Source of the DNA: Balneolaceae bacterium
Lineage (GTDB): Bacteria; Bacteroidota; Rhodothermia; Balneolales; Cyclonatronaceae
Assembly (NCBI GenBank): GCA_007694035.1
Contig: RECM01000117.1
Span: 1 to 38,630, forward strand
Direction: 5' to 3'
DNA length: 38,630 nt
The position numbers were made by a program, and so were the translations under genes. This document shows positions 16,024-24,524 of this stretch, one piece after another. Each line of letters starts with the position of its first letter. Position 1 is the first letter of the stretch. Under the pieces are notes generated by a model. It was not told the origin of the DNA, made no database searches, and worked only from the letters and a program-made list of their open reading frames with translations.

Positions 16024-16356
16024 ATGCCTACGTATGAATATTCCCGTGAAGATGGAACCGTGTTCGATTATTTCCAGGGCATCAACGATGCGGCTCTCGA
16101 TGTGTGTCCCACCACCGGCCAGAAAGTGAAGCGGATCATAAGCGGCGGAAGCGGTGTGATCTACAAGGGAGACGGCTGGTATGTGACCGATTACAAGAAC
16201 AAGAACAAAAACGGCAGCAGCAGTAAAGGTGATGTTGACGGTAGTGGTAGCGGTAATGGTAATGGTAAAAGCAGCAGCGATACCAAAGAGAGCAGTTCAA
16301 AAGCTGAGCCTGCCGCTTCAACCACCTCCGGCAGTCAGTCAGGCAGCGACAGCTGA
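16024..16356 (+). CDS. FmdB-like protein with lost zinc ribbon and low-complexity tail (110 aa)
   Basis: The first 52 residues follow the FmdB/zinc-ribbon regulatory family: MPTYEYSREDGTVFDYFQ, then DVCPTTGQKVKRIISGG with the ending VIYKGDGWYVTDYK. In the family the two knuckles are YxCxxCG and CPxCG; here the first is replaced by SREDG and the second keeps only Cys28 (CPTTG), so three of four metal ligands are absent. Residues 58-110 are a Lys/Ser/Gly/Asn tail encoded partly by hexamer runs (GGTAGT, GGTAAT). Its function is probably no longer zinc-dependent; the role is unknown. Confidence 0.85.
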   Translation: MPTYEYSREDGTVFDYFQGINDAALDVCPTTGQKVKRIISGGSGVIYKGDGWYVTDYKNKNKNGSSSKGDVDGSGSGNGNGKSSSDTKESSSKAEPAASTTSGSQSGSDS

Positions 16357-16506
16357 TGTGGTTAACGTACCTGGTCACATAGATTCCGACCGGTTTCATC
16401 GTACAGGTGCAGCAATACAATTTTTATACCCGATACGCAATGAACAGGTATATTGCGGACGGCAGTTGAGTAACCGCCCTCTGTAAACAGTATCAAACCC
16501 GGTACC

Positions 16507-17067
16507 ATGAAATCAGAAAGTTACCAGAACGCGCTCGACCAGTTCATCCTCTACTGGGGTGAGATGGCATCCGAATGGGGTATAAACCGCACCATGGCCC
16601 AGATCCATGCGCTGCTTTTCGCCGAAACCGAACCGCTCGACACCGATACTATCATGTCGCACCTGGACATCAGCCGGGGCAATGCCAACATGAACCTGCG
16701 CAATCTGATGCAGTGGGGCATTGTGCACAAGGTTCACATCAAGGGAAGCCGGAAAGATTATTACACGTCCGAAAAAGATGTATGGAACACGGCTGCCCGC
16801 ATCATCAAAGAACGGCACCACCGTGAAATATCACCCATCAAAAACAACCTTGCCCAGTGTGTTGAGCTGCTGAAAGACAACTCCGGGAAAGGTACCAAAG
16901 AGGCGGAATTCCGTCAGCGCATCGAGCAGTTTATCGCCTTCATGGACCTTTTTGAAGCTTTCATAGAAACCATGCTGCCCTATATCAACGAAAAAAACCA
17001 CAAAATGCTCAAGGTTCTCATGCAGGTGGCGGCCAACACCAAAGGCAATTCCGGAGGAAAATCCTGA
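16507..17067 (+). CDS. GbsR/MarR-family transcriptional regulator (186 aa)
   Basis: The N-terminal helices (QFILYWGEMASEWGINRTMAQ) precede a winged helix (ALLFAETEPLDTDTIMSHL, SRGNANMNLRNLMQWGIVHK, and the wing IKGSRKDYYTSEKDVW), the pattern of GbsR-type MarR proteins that respond to choline or envelope stress in other phyla. A helical C-terminus suits dimerisation. Its stop overlaps the yraN start by one base (TGATG), so both are co-translated. The ligand is unknown. Confidence 0.88.
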   Translation: MKSESYQNALDQFILYWGEMASEWGINRTMAQIHALLFAETEPLDTDTIMSHLDISRGNANMNLRNLMQWGIVHKVHIKGSRKDYYTSEKDVWNTAARIIKERHHREISPIKNNLAQCVELLKDNSGKGTKEAEFRQRIEQFIAFMDLFEAFIETMLPYINEKNHKMLKVLMQVAANTKGNSGGKS

Positions 17068-17438
17068 TGGCACGAGCAACCACTACCGAAACCGGCAGAG
17101 AGGGTGAGGATATTGCCGTACGGTACCTGGAGGAGAAACAGTGGACAGTTATTGACCGGAATTACCGTTTCATGAAAGCAGAGGCCGATATTGTGGCTTA
17201 CGATGGCAAACAGATCATTGTTGTGGAGGTGAAAACACGAAGAGGAGCGGGTTTCGGCGAGCCCGAAGAAGCTGTAACCGAACAGAAGAAAAAGCAGCTC
17301 TACAAGGCCACGCAAGCCTGGCTGTACGAGCGGAAGATGGAAGGGGCGCCGGTGCGATTCGATGTGATAGCAGTGATCCTGAGTAAAAATGAAGATCCCG
17401 TTATACGTCATCATGAAGGAGCGTTCTGGTATTTGTGA
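17067..17438 (+). CDS. YraN/UPF0102 family nuclease-fold protein
   Basis: The 123-aa protein shows the family signature TGREGEDIAVRYLEEKQW, NYRFMKAEADIVAYDG and IIVVEVKTRRGAGFGEP. The E/D-EVK residues match a PD-(D/E)XK-like nuclease core. Family function is not established; it is usually near rnhB or trpS-type housekeeping genes, here instead fused in transcription to a GbsR regulator. It is cytoplasmic. Confidence 0.92.
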   Translation: MARATTTETGREGEDIAVRYLEEKQWTVIDRNYRFMKAEADIVAYDGKQIIVVEVKTRRGAGFGEPEEAVTEQKKKQLYKATQAWLYERKMEGAPVRFDVIAVILSKNEDPVIRHHEGAFWYL

Positions 17439-17483
17439 TTGGCCGCATCGACGGCATTTCCGGTTAAAACGGAGGGGGGGGCG

Positions 17484-17664
17484 GTAGAACAGTAGAACAG
17501 TAGAACAGTAGAACAGTAGAATATGGAATATGGAATATGGAATGGGGAAGTGTTTTGGGGTGGAAAGTGGATACGCAATTTGGAAAGCGGCAATGACGGT
17601 GCTGTTTGTTGGCATTGAGTCTGGGATTTAGGGAGCAATAGAGCAATAGAGCAACTGAGCAATA
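17484..17664. repeat. composite tandem repeat block, copy 1
   Basis: The block holds four and a half GTAGAACA octamers (17484-17518), three GAATATG heptamers (17519-17539) followed by GAATGGGGAAGTG, an unordered spacer, and four GAGCAATA-type octamers (17633-17664). The same order of parts recurs at 22190-22326. It fills most of the 337 bp gap between yraN and the 86-aa gene. No gene is seen in it. Confidence 0.85.
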
Positions 17665-17775
17665 AAGTTTTGAAGTGGGTGGATGGGAAATTTCGGGTTC
17701 TTTGTGAAATCTTATTTGTTTTCTCCTTTTTTCTTATAGATTACTGATTATTACCTGTAAAAAGCGGAGGTTATC

Positions 17776-18036
17776 ATGAACCAGGTCATCAAAAGATCGA
17801 TCAACAGCAGCCAGATCAAACAGCTCTTCTCAAAATGGTTTAATAAGCACTACCGTCTTGAGCATACTTCAATTGGCTACATCGGGATGTTCGGAGTCTG
17901 GGATGTTATGGGCAAAAATGAACTCGACCAGCAGTTCTTCATTTCAGGAAGAACGGAACACCTCATCCAGATGAGAGACTACCTCAATGAAGCCATAGAT
18001 GAAGCCATTGCAGTGCGGCAGGAAAATTCGGTTTAA
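17776..18036 (+). CDS. hypothetical protein (86 aa) with strong ribosome binding site
   Basis: ATG at 17776 is preceded by GGAGG at 17766-17770, an unusually clear Shine-Dalgarno in a window where most genes have none. The protein (KQLFSKWFNKHYRLEHTSIG, then HLIQMRDYLNEAIDEAI) is basic at the start, helical at the end and soluble. I recognise no family. It is followed by a 129 bp gap and the FtsB-like gene. The SD suggests high expression. Confidence 0.8.
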   Translation: MNQVIKRSINSSQIKQLFSKWFNKHYRLEHTSIGYIGMFGVWDVMGKNELDQQFFISGRTEHLIQMRDYLNEAIDEAIAVRQENSV

Positions 18037-18111
18037 GCGCGAATTTGCTGCGAATTATCATCAACAGACAGGCACCATTCAGGGGCATGAGATATTATTG
18101 GCCATGCTATC

Positions 18112-18142
18112 TTGTTCCCAATGCAATTAAAGCCCTATTTTG
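18112..18142 (+). promoter_or_regulatory. possible promoter for the ftsB-like gene
   Basis: TTG at 18112-18114, a 21 bp spacer and TATTTTG (18136-18142) resemble the TTG / TAnnTTTG promoter with one T missing. The start codon is 24 bp downstream. Weak candidate. Confidence 0.25.
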
Positions 18143-18165
18143 CAGCAACCCAATAGCATAAGCAC

Positions 18166-18468
18166 ATGAATCCCGAACTTCTCAACCCTCTCCGCTGGAA
18201 AAAATCGTTCCTCCTGACCGTTCTTATCGGTTTCCTGGTGGTATGGTTCGGCTTCCTTGACTCATACAGCCTGTATACCCGCATCAGCCTTGAAAGAGAG
18301 AAAAGGCATTACATTGAGCGCACCATCCAGCTTCAGCAGGAAACTGAGATTTTAAACCAGAAAATAGAGGCCCTGAAAAACGATCCGGCTTACCTTGAGA
18401 AGATCGCCCGCGAAGATTACGGGATGCGCAAACCAAACGAAACCGTTTACCGTATACAACCTAAATGA
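18166..18468 (+). CDS. FtsB/DivIC-family septum formation protein
   Basis: The 100-aa protein has a short cytoplasmic N-terminus, one membrane span (about 16-33, FLLTVLIGFLVVWFGFLD), a coiled coil (about 40-72, with QLQQETEILNQKIEALKND), and the family end PAYLEKIAREDYGMRKPNE. FtsB/DivIC proteins bridge FtsL and FtsQ/DivIB in the division machinery. The genomic context is not a classic division cluster; it precedes a ROK kinase and lptD. Confidence 0.92.
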   Translation: MNPELLNPLRWKKSFLLTVLIGFLVVWFGFLDSYSLYTRISLEREKRHYIERTIQLQQETEILNQKIEALKNDPAYLEKIAREDYGMRKPNETVYRIQPK

Positions 18469-18540
18469 TCTGGCCATAAGCATGCCTGAAATGTTTATAT
18501 TGGGCGGTTAGAACACCTACAACCACCATCTGTTCAAACT

Positions 18541-19497
18541 ATGTTAGCTATTGGCATCGACCTGGGCGGGACTTCCATTAAAGGCGCACTTGTACACCGG
18601 GAAAAAGGTTTAATCGATCAACTCGCTATCGATACGGAGGCCGGCAAAGGCCTGCAGCACACGCTCGACCGTATTGCCCTTGCGATAAATATGACGGCCG
18701 AACGGGCACACGGGGCCGAAATTGCGGGGGTCGGAATTGGTGCGCCCGGGGTAATTTCTTTCGACCGCAAGTCGGTGAGCAATCCGCCCAACCTCACAGG
18801 CTGGACGAAGGTGCACCTTGCCAGTGAAATAACAGAGCGGACAGGGTATCCGGCCCTGCTTGAAAACGACGCGAATCTGATGGCGCTGGGTTCGGCCCGT
18901 TATGGCATTGGCAAAAATTACAACAGTTTCATCATGCTCACCCTGGGTACCGGTGTTGGCGGGGGTATCATTTTCAACAATGAACTTTTCAGGGGAACTA
19001 CAGGCGGCGCCGCCGAACTCGGCCATGTTATCATCGACTATAACGGGCCGGAATCGAACAGTGTAACCCGGGGAGGCATCGAGGCCTATCTGGGGCAGCG
19101 TTTTCTGAGCCATCACGCGGCACTAATTCTCAAGGAACACCCCGACAATGATCTCTTCAAACAATTTGATGGCAATTTCAGTGGCCTTGAACCGCTGCAT
19201 CTGAGCCAGGCCGCCGAAAACGGGAATGAACTTGCCAAATCCATTCTGGCCTGGGCCGGTGAAAAACTGGGTTATGCCATTGTCAATTACATCCATATTC
19301 TCGACATCCGCACCGTTATTCTGAGCGGTGGAGTGGCCCGGGCGGGGAACCTTATCATTAAGCCCGCTAGAAAAGCGGCCCTTTCGCGGCTGATGCCGCC
19401 ATTCCATCCCGGTTTCAACATTATTTACGAAGACCTCGGCAATGAAGCCGCCATGCTGGGTGCGGCCGCTCTCGCATTCGACGGATTTGAAAACTGA
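18541..19497 (+). CDS. ROK-family sugar kinase (glucokinase-like) lacking the zinc Cys cluster
   Basis: The 318-aa protein has the ATP-binding IGIDLGGTSIKG at the start, GIGAPG, the catalytic ENDANLMALG (Asp110), LGTGVGGGI, and AELGH with His162. In canonical ROK kinases the following segment is CNCGNRGCLE and binds zinc with the His; here it reads SNSVTRGGIE (172-181), so all three Cys are gone. It should still phosphorylate glucose or a related hexose. LptD starts 6 bp after its stop, so they are co-transcribed. Confidence 0.9.
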   Translation: MLAIGIDLGGTSIKGALVHREKGLIDQLAIDTEAGKGLQHTLDRIALAINMTAERAHGAEIAGVGIGAPGVISFDRKSVSNPPNLTGWTKVHLASEITERTGYPALLENDANLMALGSARYGIGKNYNSFIMLTLGTGVGGGIIFNNELFRGTTGGAAELGHVIIDYNGPESNSVTRGGIEAYLGQRFLSHHAALILKEHPDNDLFKQFDGNFSGLEPLHLSQAAENGNELAKSILAWAGEKLGYAIVNYIHILDIRTVILSGGVARAGNLIIKPARKAALSRLMPPFHPGFNIIYEDLGNEAAMLGAAALAFDGFEN

Positions 19498-19502
19498 GGA
19501 TT

Positions 19503-22187
19503 ATGGTACGGATGTGCAGAGATATCCGTATTTGTCTGTGGTTAATACCGATCCAGATTCTTCTGTTTTCCGGTCTGCCCGAGGGTGAGCTGAAGGCCCG
19601 GCAGACGGAAGGGCGGCTGAATGACCAGGTACAGTTCAGCGCGCGTGATTCCCTCACCTTCGAACTGAAAGATGAACGCATAGCCCGGCTGTTCGGCAAT
19701 ACACGCGTAACACATCCTGCAGGGGAACTCACCTCCGGCAAAATGGAGCTGAACCTCGACAGGAACCTGATGAGTGCACAGGCCGAAGCCAGACGCCGCC
19801 CCGACCGGGATACCGTTCTTACACTGCGTGAGTGGCTGGCCTTGCGCAATGAAATCGAGGCCAGCCCCGACACCCTGTCTGAACCGGTGCTGAAACGCGA
19901 GAACGACGAAATCCGCAGCCGCCGTATACAGTTCAACTATGTAACAGAGCGCGGGAAATTCGATAATGCACGGCTTCCCTTTGAACAGGGCACCGTGACC
20001 GGCGACGATGTAAAGAACGTGTCGCCGCATGTTGTATTTATTCAGGACGGGCGCTACTCGACCTGCGATCTCCCGCATCCGCACTATTATATCAAGGCCA
20101 GGCGCATGAAGGTGGTTGATGAAGATGAGGTCTTTTTCACCGGTGCACGGCTCTACATACTCGACATCCCCTATCCTATCGCATTTCCATTTGGTTATCT
20201 GCCATCCCAGCTCCAGAAAAAGCGTTCTGGCCTGCTCGAACCCCGGCTTGCCCGCCAGGAACAGGAACGGCGTGGCATAGGGCTGCAGAACCTTGGCTGG
20301 TTTCAGTATTTTAACGATTACCTTACGGGGCAGGCCAGTTTCGACATTTTCACATCGGGTACATTCTACGCCGACGGAAATTTGAATTACAGCAAGAGGA
20401 ACCGCTATAACGGCAGCGTTCAGCTGGCATTTTCGGTCGATCAGGGGCTGGAAAGTACCGATCCCGACTTCACCCGGCAACGTCAGCGGCGCATTGCGGT
20501 AAGCCATAACCAGACCCTGAACCCCTACGCAAACCTTTCGGCCAATGTGAACCTGCGCACCAGTGATTTTTTCCGCCGGAACTCCTACAACATCGACGAC
20601 CGTGCAGAAACCAGCACAAATTCGACCATGAGTTACAATTTCCGGCAGCCCGACGGGCTTTACACCTTTTCGGTATCTGCGCAGCACAATGAAAACTTCC
20701 GGAACAACACAGTGACCCTTGGCGGGCCTAATGCGACATTTACCCTGCGCCGGCTGTCGCCATTCCAGCGAAGTCAGCGAACCGGAGACCAGCGCTGGTA
20801 CGAAACGATGAACGTATCGTACAACAATCGTTTTCAGAGCAATTTCACCTACAGGCCGATCGACGGGGATTCTGCAACCGTTTCCTGGTACCAGGCCCTG
20901 TTTGATCCATCCCTTTACAGGGAGCAGACCGGTGAAATGGGCCACATCCGTTATGGATTGCTGCAGAACGCAGATGTAAGTACCCAGCTCACATCCAGCC
21001 AGTTCGTTAACCTTACCGCCAATTTCAGGATCACCGAATACTGGGTGCCGGAGACGGTCAGGCAGACGTTCAACCCGGAGACGAACCGGATAGATACACG
21101 TATTGAACAGGGTTTTGCCACGGCCCGCACATTCAACACAGGTGCGAGTCTTGGCACAACCCTCTATGGCATCTCAAATGCGCGGATTGGCAATCTGCAG
21201 GGATTCAGGCATACGCTCCGCCCATCGGTATCGTTCACATTCAGCCCCGACTTCAGCGATGCCTCCTGGGGTTACTTCAGGGAGGTGCAGACCGATACGC
21301 TAGGCAACACCCGCAAGTATTCCATCTTCCAGAGAAGCGTGATCGGTGGCCCAACGGCCGGTGAGCAGAGGTCGCTCGGTTTCAGTTTTGCAAACGTACT
21401 GGAGACCAAGCAGGTACGGCGCGACACAACCGGCGAACGCAAGGAGAACGTGATCCGCATCATCGACAACCTGGGGGTGAATTTCTCCTATAATTTTGCG
21501 GCTGAAAGCTTCAAGCTGAGCCCGGTAAACGCAAGCCTTTCTTCGAACATTCTGCGGCAGGTGCGGATTAATGCCAACGCCACGTTTAATCCCTACGCCA
21601 CCGATTCTCTGGGCCGTGCCATCGATACCTATCTTTGGGAAGAGGGTGGATTTCTGCGCCTCACCAATTTTTCGCTGAATGCCAGCACCAACTTCAGCAG
21701 TACAGGTTCGGGAGCGAGGATGCAGGCCGGCCGGCCCTACTACCCGCGCTATTACGATCCGCTCGACCAGGCAATGTTCGGCGCTGTTGATCCCGGCTTC
21801 TACGACGGCCCTGTGCAGCCGATCGCGGCTACCTGGTCGGTTAACCTGAATTTCCGGTACCAATGGACATATGTGGACATCAACACGACCCGGAAATCGG
21901 CCATTCTGAATGCCCAGAGCATCCAGTTCAGGCTCACGCCCGAGTGGCAGGTAGGCACCTCGCTGGGTTATGACTTTATCCAGAAAGACCTCACCCCTTC
22001 CCAGTTCAGCATCACGCGAACGCTGCATTGCTGGAACCTGAGCTTCCAGTGGAATCCGTTCGGAGATTTCAAGTACTATATGTTCAGCCTTACCGTGAAC
22101 GACAGCCAGATACAAGGACTGATTCAGAAACTGCCATTCCTCGACCGCCTGCAGTCCGGCTCATCGCCGATCAACAGGTTCAGGTGA
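19503..22187 (+). CDS. lptD: LptD-like LPS assembly outer-membrane protein (894 aa)
   Basis: The frame begins MVRMCRDI with a hydrophobic stretch at about 10-25 and GAGG 4-7 bp upstream of the ATG; Met4 is an alternative. Residues about 40-230 form an OstA/LptA-like jelly roll (FGNTRVTHPAGELTSGKMEL, GRYSTCDLPHPHYYIKARRM). The remainder is a long, aromatic-rich beta barrel with IPYPIAFPFGYLPS near the junction. LptD inserts LPS into the outer leaflet of the outer membrane; residue style is that of Bacteroidota LptD. It follows a ROK kinase with a 5 bp gap and is followed by repeats, not a gene. Confidence 0.88.
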   Translation: MVRMCRDIRICLWLIPIQILLFSGLPEGELKARQTEGRLNDQVQFSARDSLTFELKDERIARLFGNTRVTHPAGELTSGKMELNLDRNLMSAQAEARRRPDRDTVLTLREWLALRNEIEASPDTLSEPVLKRENDEIRSRRIQFNYVTERGKFDNARLPFEQGTVTGDDVKNVSPHVVFIQDGRYSTCDLPHPHYYIKARRMKVVDEDEVFFTGARLYILDIPYPIAFPFGYLPSQLQKKRSGLLEPRLARQEQERRGIGLQNLGWFQYFNDYLTGQASFDIFTSGTFYADGNLNYSKRNRYNGSVQLAFSVDQGLESTDPDFTRQRQRRIAVSHNQTLNPYANLSANVNLRTSDFFRRNSYNIDDRAETSTNSTMSYNFRQPDGLYTFSVSAQHNENFRNNTVTLGGPNATFTLRRLSPFQRSQRTGDQRWYETMNVSYNNRFQSNFTYRPIDGDSATVSWYQALFDPSLYREQTGEMGHIRYGLLQNADVSTQLTSSQFVNLTANFRITEYWVPETVRQTFNPETNRIDTRIEQGFATARTFNTGASLGTTLYGISNARIGNLQGFRHTLRPSVSFTFSPDFSDASWGYFREVQTDTLGNTRKYSIFQRSVIGGPTAGEQRSLGFSFANVLETKQVRRDTTGERKENVIRIIDNLGVNFSYNFAAESFKLSPVNASLSSNILRQVRINANATFNPYATDSLGRAIDTYLWEEGGFLRLTNFSLNASTNFSSTGSGARMQAGRPYYPRYYDPLDQAMFGAVDPGFYDGPVQPIAATWSVNLNFRYQWTYVDINTTRKSAILNAQSIQFRLTPEWQVGTSLGYDFIQKDLTPSQFSITRTLHCWNLSFQWNPFGDFKYYMFSLTVNDSQIQGLIQKLPFLDRLQSGSSPINRFR

Positions 22188-22189
22188 GA

Positions 22190-22326
22190 GAACAGATGAA
22201 CAGTTGAATATGGAATATGGAATATGGAATGGGGAAGTGGGCGTATAATTTGGGTCGTTATAATGATGGTGCCATTTATATGCCTGGAATCAGGGAATTA
22301 GGGATCCAGGGAGCAATAGAGCAATT
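22190..22326. repeat. composite tandem repeat block, copy 2
   Basis: The block begins 2 bp after the lptD stop with two GAACAGNT octamers (22190-22205), continues with three GAATATG heptamers (22206-22226), GAATGGGGAAGTG, a diverged spacer, and two GAGCAATA/T octamers (22311-22326). It matches copy 1 at 17484 in order and in parts of the spacer (GGGAATTAGGG / GGGATTTAGGG). With the element at 22340-22660 it fills the 475 bp gap between lptD and ribE. Confidence 0.85.
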
Positions 22327-22339
22327 GAGTTTGGAAGTA

Positions 22340-22660
22340 ATTGATTTGCTCAGTTATGCTGAGCAAGGCCTGAGCGCAGTCCTGAGCGCAGCGCAGCGGA
22401 GTCGAAGAGCGGAGTCGAAATACGCAGTAGGGCGGAGACAAAGGGCGCAATTTCGTGCGCAGTACGAAATGAAGTCGAGGTATGTGTGCGGTGCCGCGCA
22501 CTGCACTGTTCGCCTGTTTGATCTGGGGCCGAAACTTCGCTAAATCGGTACGTCGTTACGTCTTATGAATCGCCAAATCAAAGAGAACCCGTTTTGGCCG
22601 GGAACACGACCTTTTTGATATCCGATTCATGAGACGTAGCGACCCGGCGATATTCGATCT
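22340..22660 (-). repeat. dispersed ~310 bp repeat, copy B (inverted)
   Basis: The reverse complement of this stretch aligns along its length to 7386-7705. The MITE-like hairpin is at 22552-22643 with 21 bp arms 22552-22572 and 22623-22643. The GCTCAG/CTGAGC and TTCGACTCCGC words are present as in copy A. It lies between the convergent lptD and ribE genes, like copy A between convergent genes. No transposase and no convincing gene. Confidence 0.8.
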
Positions 22661-22662
22661 GG

Positions 22663-22680
22663 TCACTTGTTCACTTGTTC
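22663..22680. repeat. octamer array forming the ribE 3' end
   Basis: On the minus strand two GAACAAGT units and GA encode the last residues and stop of ribE. The same type of octamer array is at the RluA-family stop (7726-7757) and lptD 3' end. Confidence 0.7.
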
Positions 22681-23274
22681 TATCAGGTTTAATTTACTCA
22701 AATACTTCAGAACGTATTTGCCGAGGATGTCGAATTCGAGGTTTACGAGGTCGCCGGGTTTTTTTTGCGACAGGTTGGTATGATCCCAGGTGTAAGGGAT
22801 GATCGCTACGGTAAACCGGTTAGCTTGTTCACGGGCAACGGTGAGGCTGATCCCGTCGAGGGCGATACTGCCCCGGCCAACGATCTGGGTTTCGAATTCG
22901 GCCGGAAATTCGATTTCAAACAGCCAGTCGGTGCCCTCCTGATCAACGGAAACCACCGTGCCGACCGCATCCACATGGCCCTGTACGATGTGGCCGTCGA
23001 GGCGTTTGTCGAGGGTCATAGACCGTTCCAGGTTTATGGGGTCACCCTCTTTCAGCGCTCCCATTGACGTTTTCCGGAGGGTCTCCTCAACAGACTGTAT
23101 GGTGAAAGTTGCTTCATCACTGCGGACAACGGTGTGGCATGCTCCGTTGACCGACACGCTTTCGTCGGGTTTGAGCTCTGCGGCAAAACTGCAAGCAATA
23201 TTAAATTCGCGCCCGCCATCCAGCATTTTAACTTTTTCAATCCTCCCGGTTTCCTCAATAATTCCTGTAAACAT
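22663..23274 (-). CDS. ribE: riboflavin synthase alpha subunit
   Basis: The 203-aa protein has two lumazine-binding halves, each starting MFTGIIEETG or GHIVQGHVDAVG, with SVNGACHTV and ALDGISLTVA in matching places. It dismutates two molecules of dimethyl-ribityllumazine into riboflavin. In the first half the usual C-L is C-H, a small variant. It follows ribD by 76 bp on the same strand. The last four codons and stop (QVNK) lie in a GAACAAGT octamer array. The symbol ribE is used for riboflavin synthase (ribC in some species). Confidence 0.95.
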   Translation of the reverse strand: MFTGIIEETGRIEKVKMLDGGREFNIACSFAAELKPDESVSVNGACHTVVRSDEATFTIQSVEETLRKTSMGALKEGDPINLERSMTLDKRLDGHIVQGHVDAVGTVVSVDQEGTDWLFEIEFPAEFETQIVGRGSIALDGISLTVAREQANRFTVAIIPYTWDHTNLSQKKPGDLVNLEFDILGKYVLKYLSKLNLIEQVNK

Positions 23275-23350
23275 GGTTAATATCCTTTTATAAGTTTAAA
23301 AAAATCTTACTGTTGTATGTAATCCGGATGTAAATAAATGGTCCGGTCAA

Positions 23351-24481
23351 TTAAAAATATCCTGTGAAAAGTATGTCACTGCCCGAGGGCTGCCAGCTCG
23401 TGTTGTGCAGGTTCATCACCTCCTGCATGCGGTCGATGCCGAGGTTCATTACCGAGCGGGTTCCGCCGCCCAGCAGCTTCGGCGCGATGAATACATGAAG
23501 TTTGTCGACCATATTGCCGGCAATGAGAGCAGACGACAGGTCTCGTCCGCCTTCAACCAGAATGGAGCTGATTCCCGACTCCGCCAGCAGATCGAAAGCG
23601 TGGTCGAGGTCGCAGTGCCCGTTCAGGCGCGCCACCAAATGGGTTTCGCCGCGGAAGTAGTTCGGCTGCAGCATTTTGAGCATCGGGTCGGCAGTTTCGT
23701 TGAACTTTTCGCGGTTGTGTGTGATTACGATCGTCTTTTCCTCGAACTGATCCGAAAACAGGTTCAGGTTCCGGGGCAGAGAGAGGGGACCGTCGATCAC
23801 AATGCGCCGCGGCTGACGCCCCTCAATGAGCCGGACAGTGAGCCTTGGATTATCGAGAAGCGCGGTATTCCGGCCCACCAGAACGGCATCATACCGGCTG
23901 CGCCACTTATGCACGAGCCGGCGCGATTCATCACCCGATATCCACTCCGAATTGCCGTCGGGCGCGGCGATATAGCCATCAAGGGTCTGGGCGATTTTGA
24001 GGGTCACAAACGGCTTGTTATACCTGATATAGTGGATGAACGCCTCATTCAGTTTAACGGCTTCTTCTTCCATCAGACCGGTTTCGACCTGTATGCCTGC
24101 CTGTTCGAGCATCTTAAGCCCTCTTCCGCTAACGGCTGGATTCGGGTCGACCATGGCCACCACAATCCTTTTAATGGGCAGCTTTGAGAGCGCGGCCGCG
24201 CACGGCGGTGTTTTCCCCTGATGCGAGCAGGGTTCAAGGGTCACGTAGAGAGTGGAGCCCTTAAGGCCCGAATGATCTTTGACTGAATCGAGCGCGTTGA
24301 TTTCGGCGTGTGCTTTGCCGTAGCGTTCATGATAGCCCTGGCCAATCACCTTGCCCCCGGCCGATACAATTACGCAGCCTACCATCGGGTTTGGACTCAC
24401 ATAGCCGGCCCCTTTCTCCGCAAGCCTGAGGGCTTTCTTCATGAATGAGCGATCCTGATCTGAAAAACGGGCAGGGGACAT
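23351..24481 (-). CDS. ribD: bifunctional riboflavin deaminase/reductase RibD
   Basis: The ATG at 24481 gives 376 aa. The deaminase domain has the zinc site HAEINAL (His58, Glu60) and PCSHQGKTPPC (Cys85, Cys94). The C-terminal reductase follows from about residue 155 (FVTLKIAQTLDGYIAAPDGNSEWISG, then LVEGGRDLSSALI). RibD carries out the second and third steps of riboflavin synthesis. An in-frame upstream extension of 60 residues crosses a strong inverted repeat and has no family match, so I reject it. The gene starts a ribD-ribE operon. No FMN riboswitch-like sequence is visible in the leader. Confidence 0.94.
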   Translation of the reverse strand: MSPARFSDQDRSFMKKALRLAEKGAGYVSPNPMVGCVIVSAGGKVIGQGYHERYGKAHAEINALDSVKDHSGLKGSTLYVTLEPCSHQGKTPPCAAALSKLPIKRIVVAMVDPNPAVSGRGLKMLEQAGIQVETGLMEEEAVKLNEAFIHYIRYNKPFVTLKIAQTLDGYIAAPDGNSEWISGDESRRLVHKWRSRYDAVLVGRNTALLDNPRLTVRLIEGRQPRRIVIDGPLSLPRNLNLFSDQFEEKTIVITHNREKFNETADPMLKMLQPNYFRGETHLVARLNGHCDLDHAFDLLAESGISSILVEGGRDLSSALIAGNMVDKLHVFIAPKLLGGGTRSVMNLGIDRMQEVMNLHNTSWQPSGSDILFTGYF

Positions 24482-24524
24482 AGTGCTAAAAGGGTCTTTT
24501 GGGTATGGTTGGATGTCAGAACAA

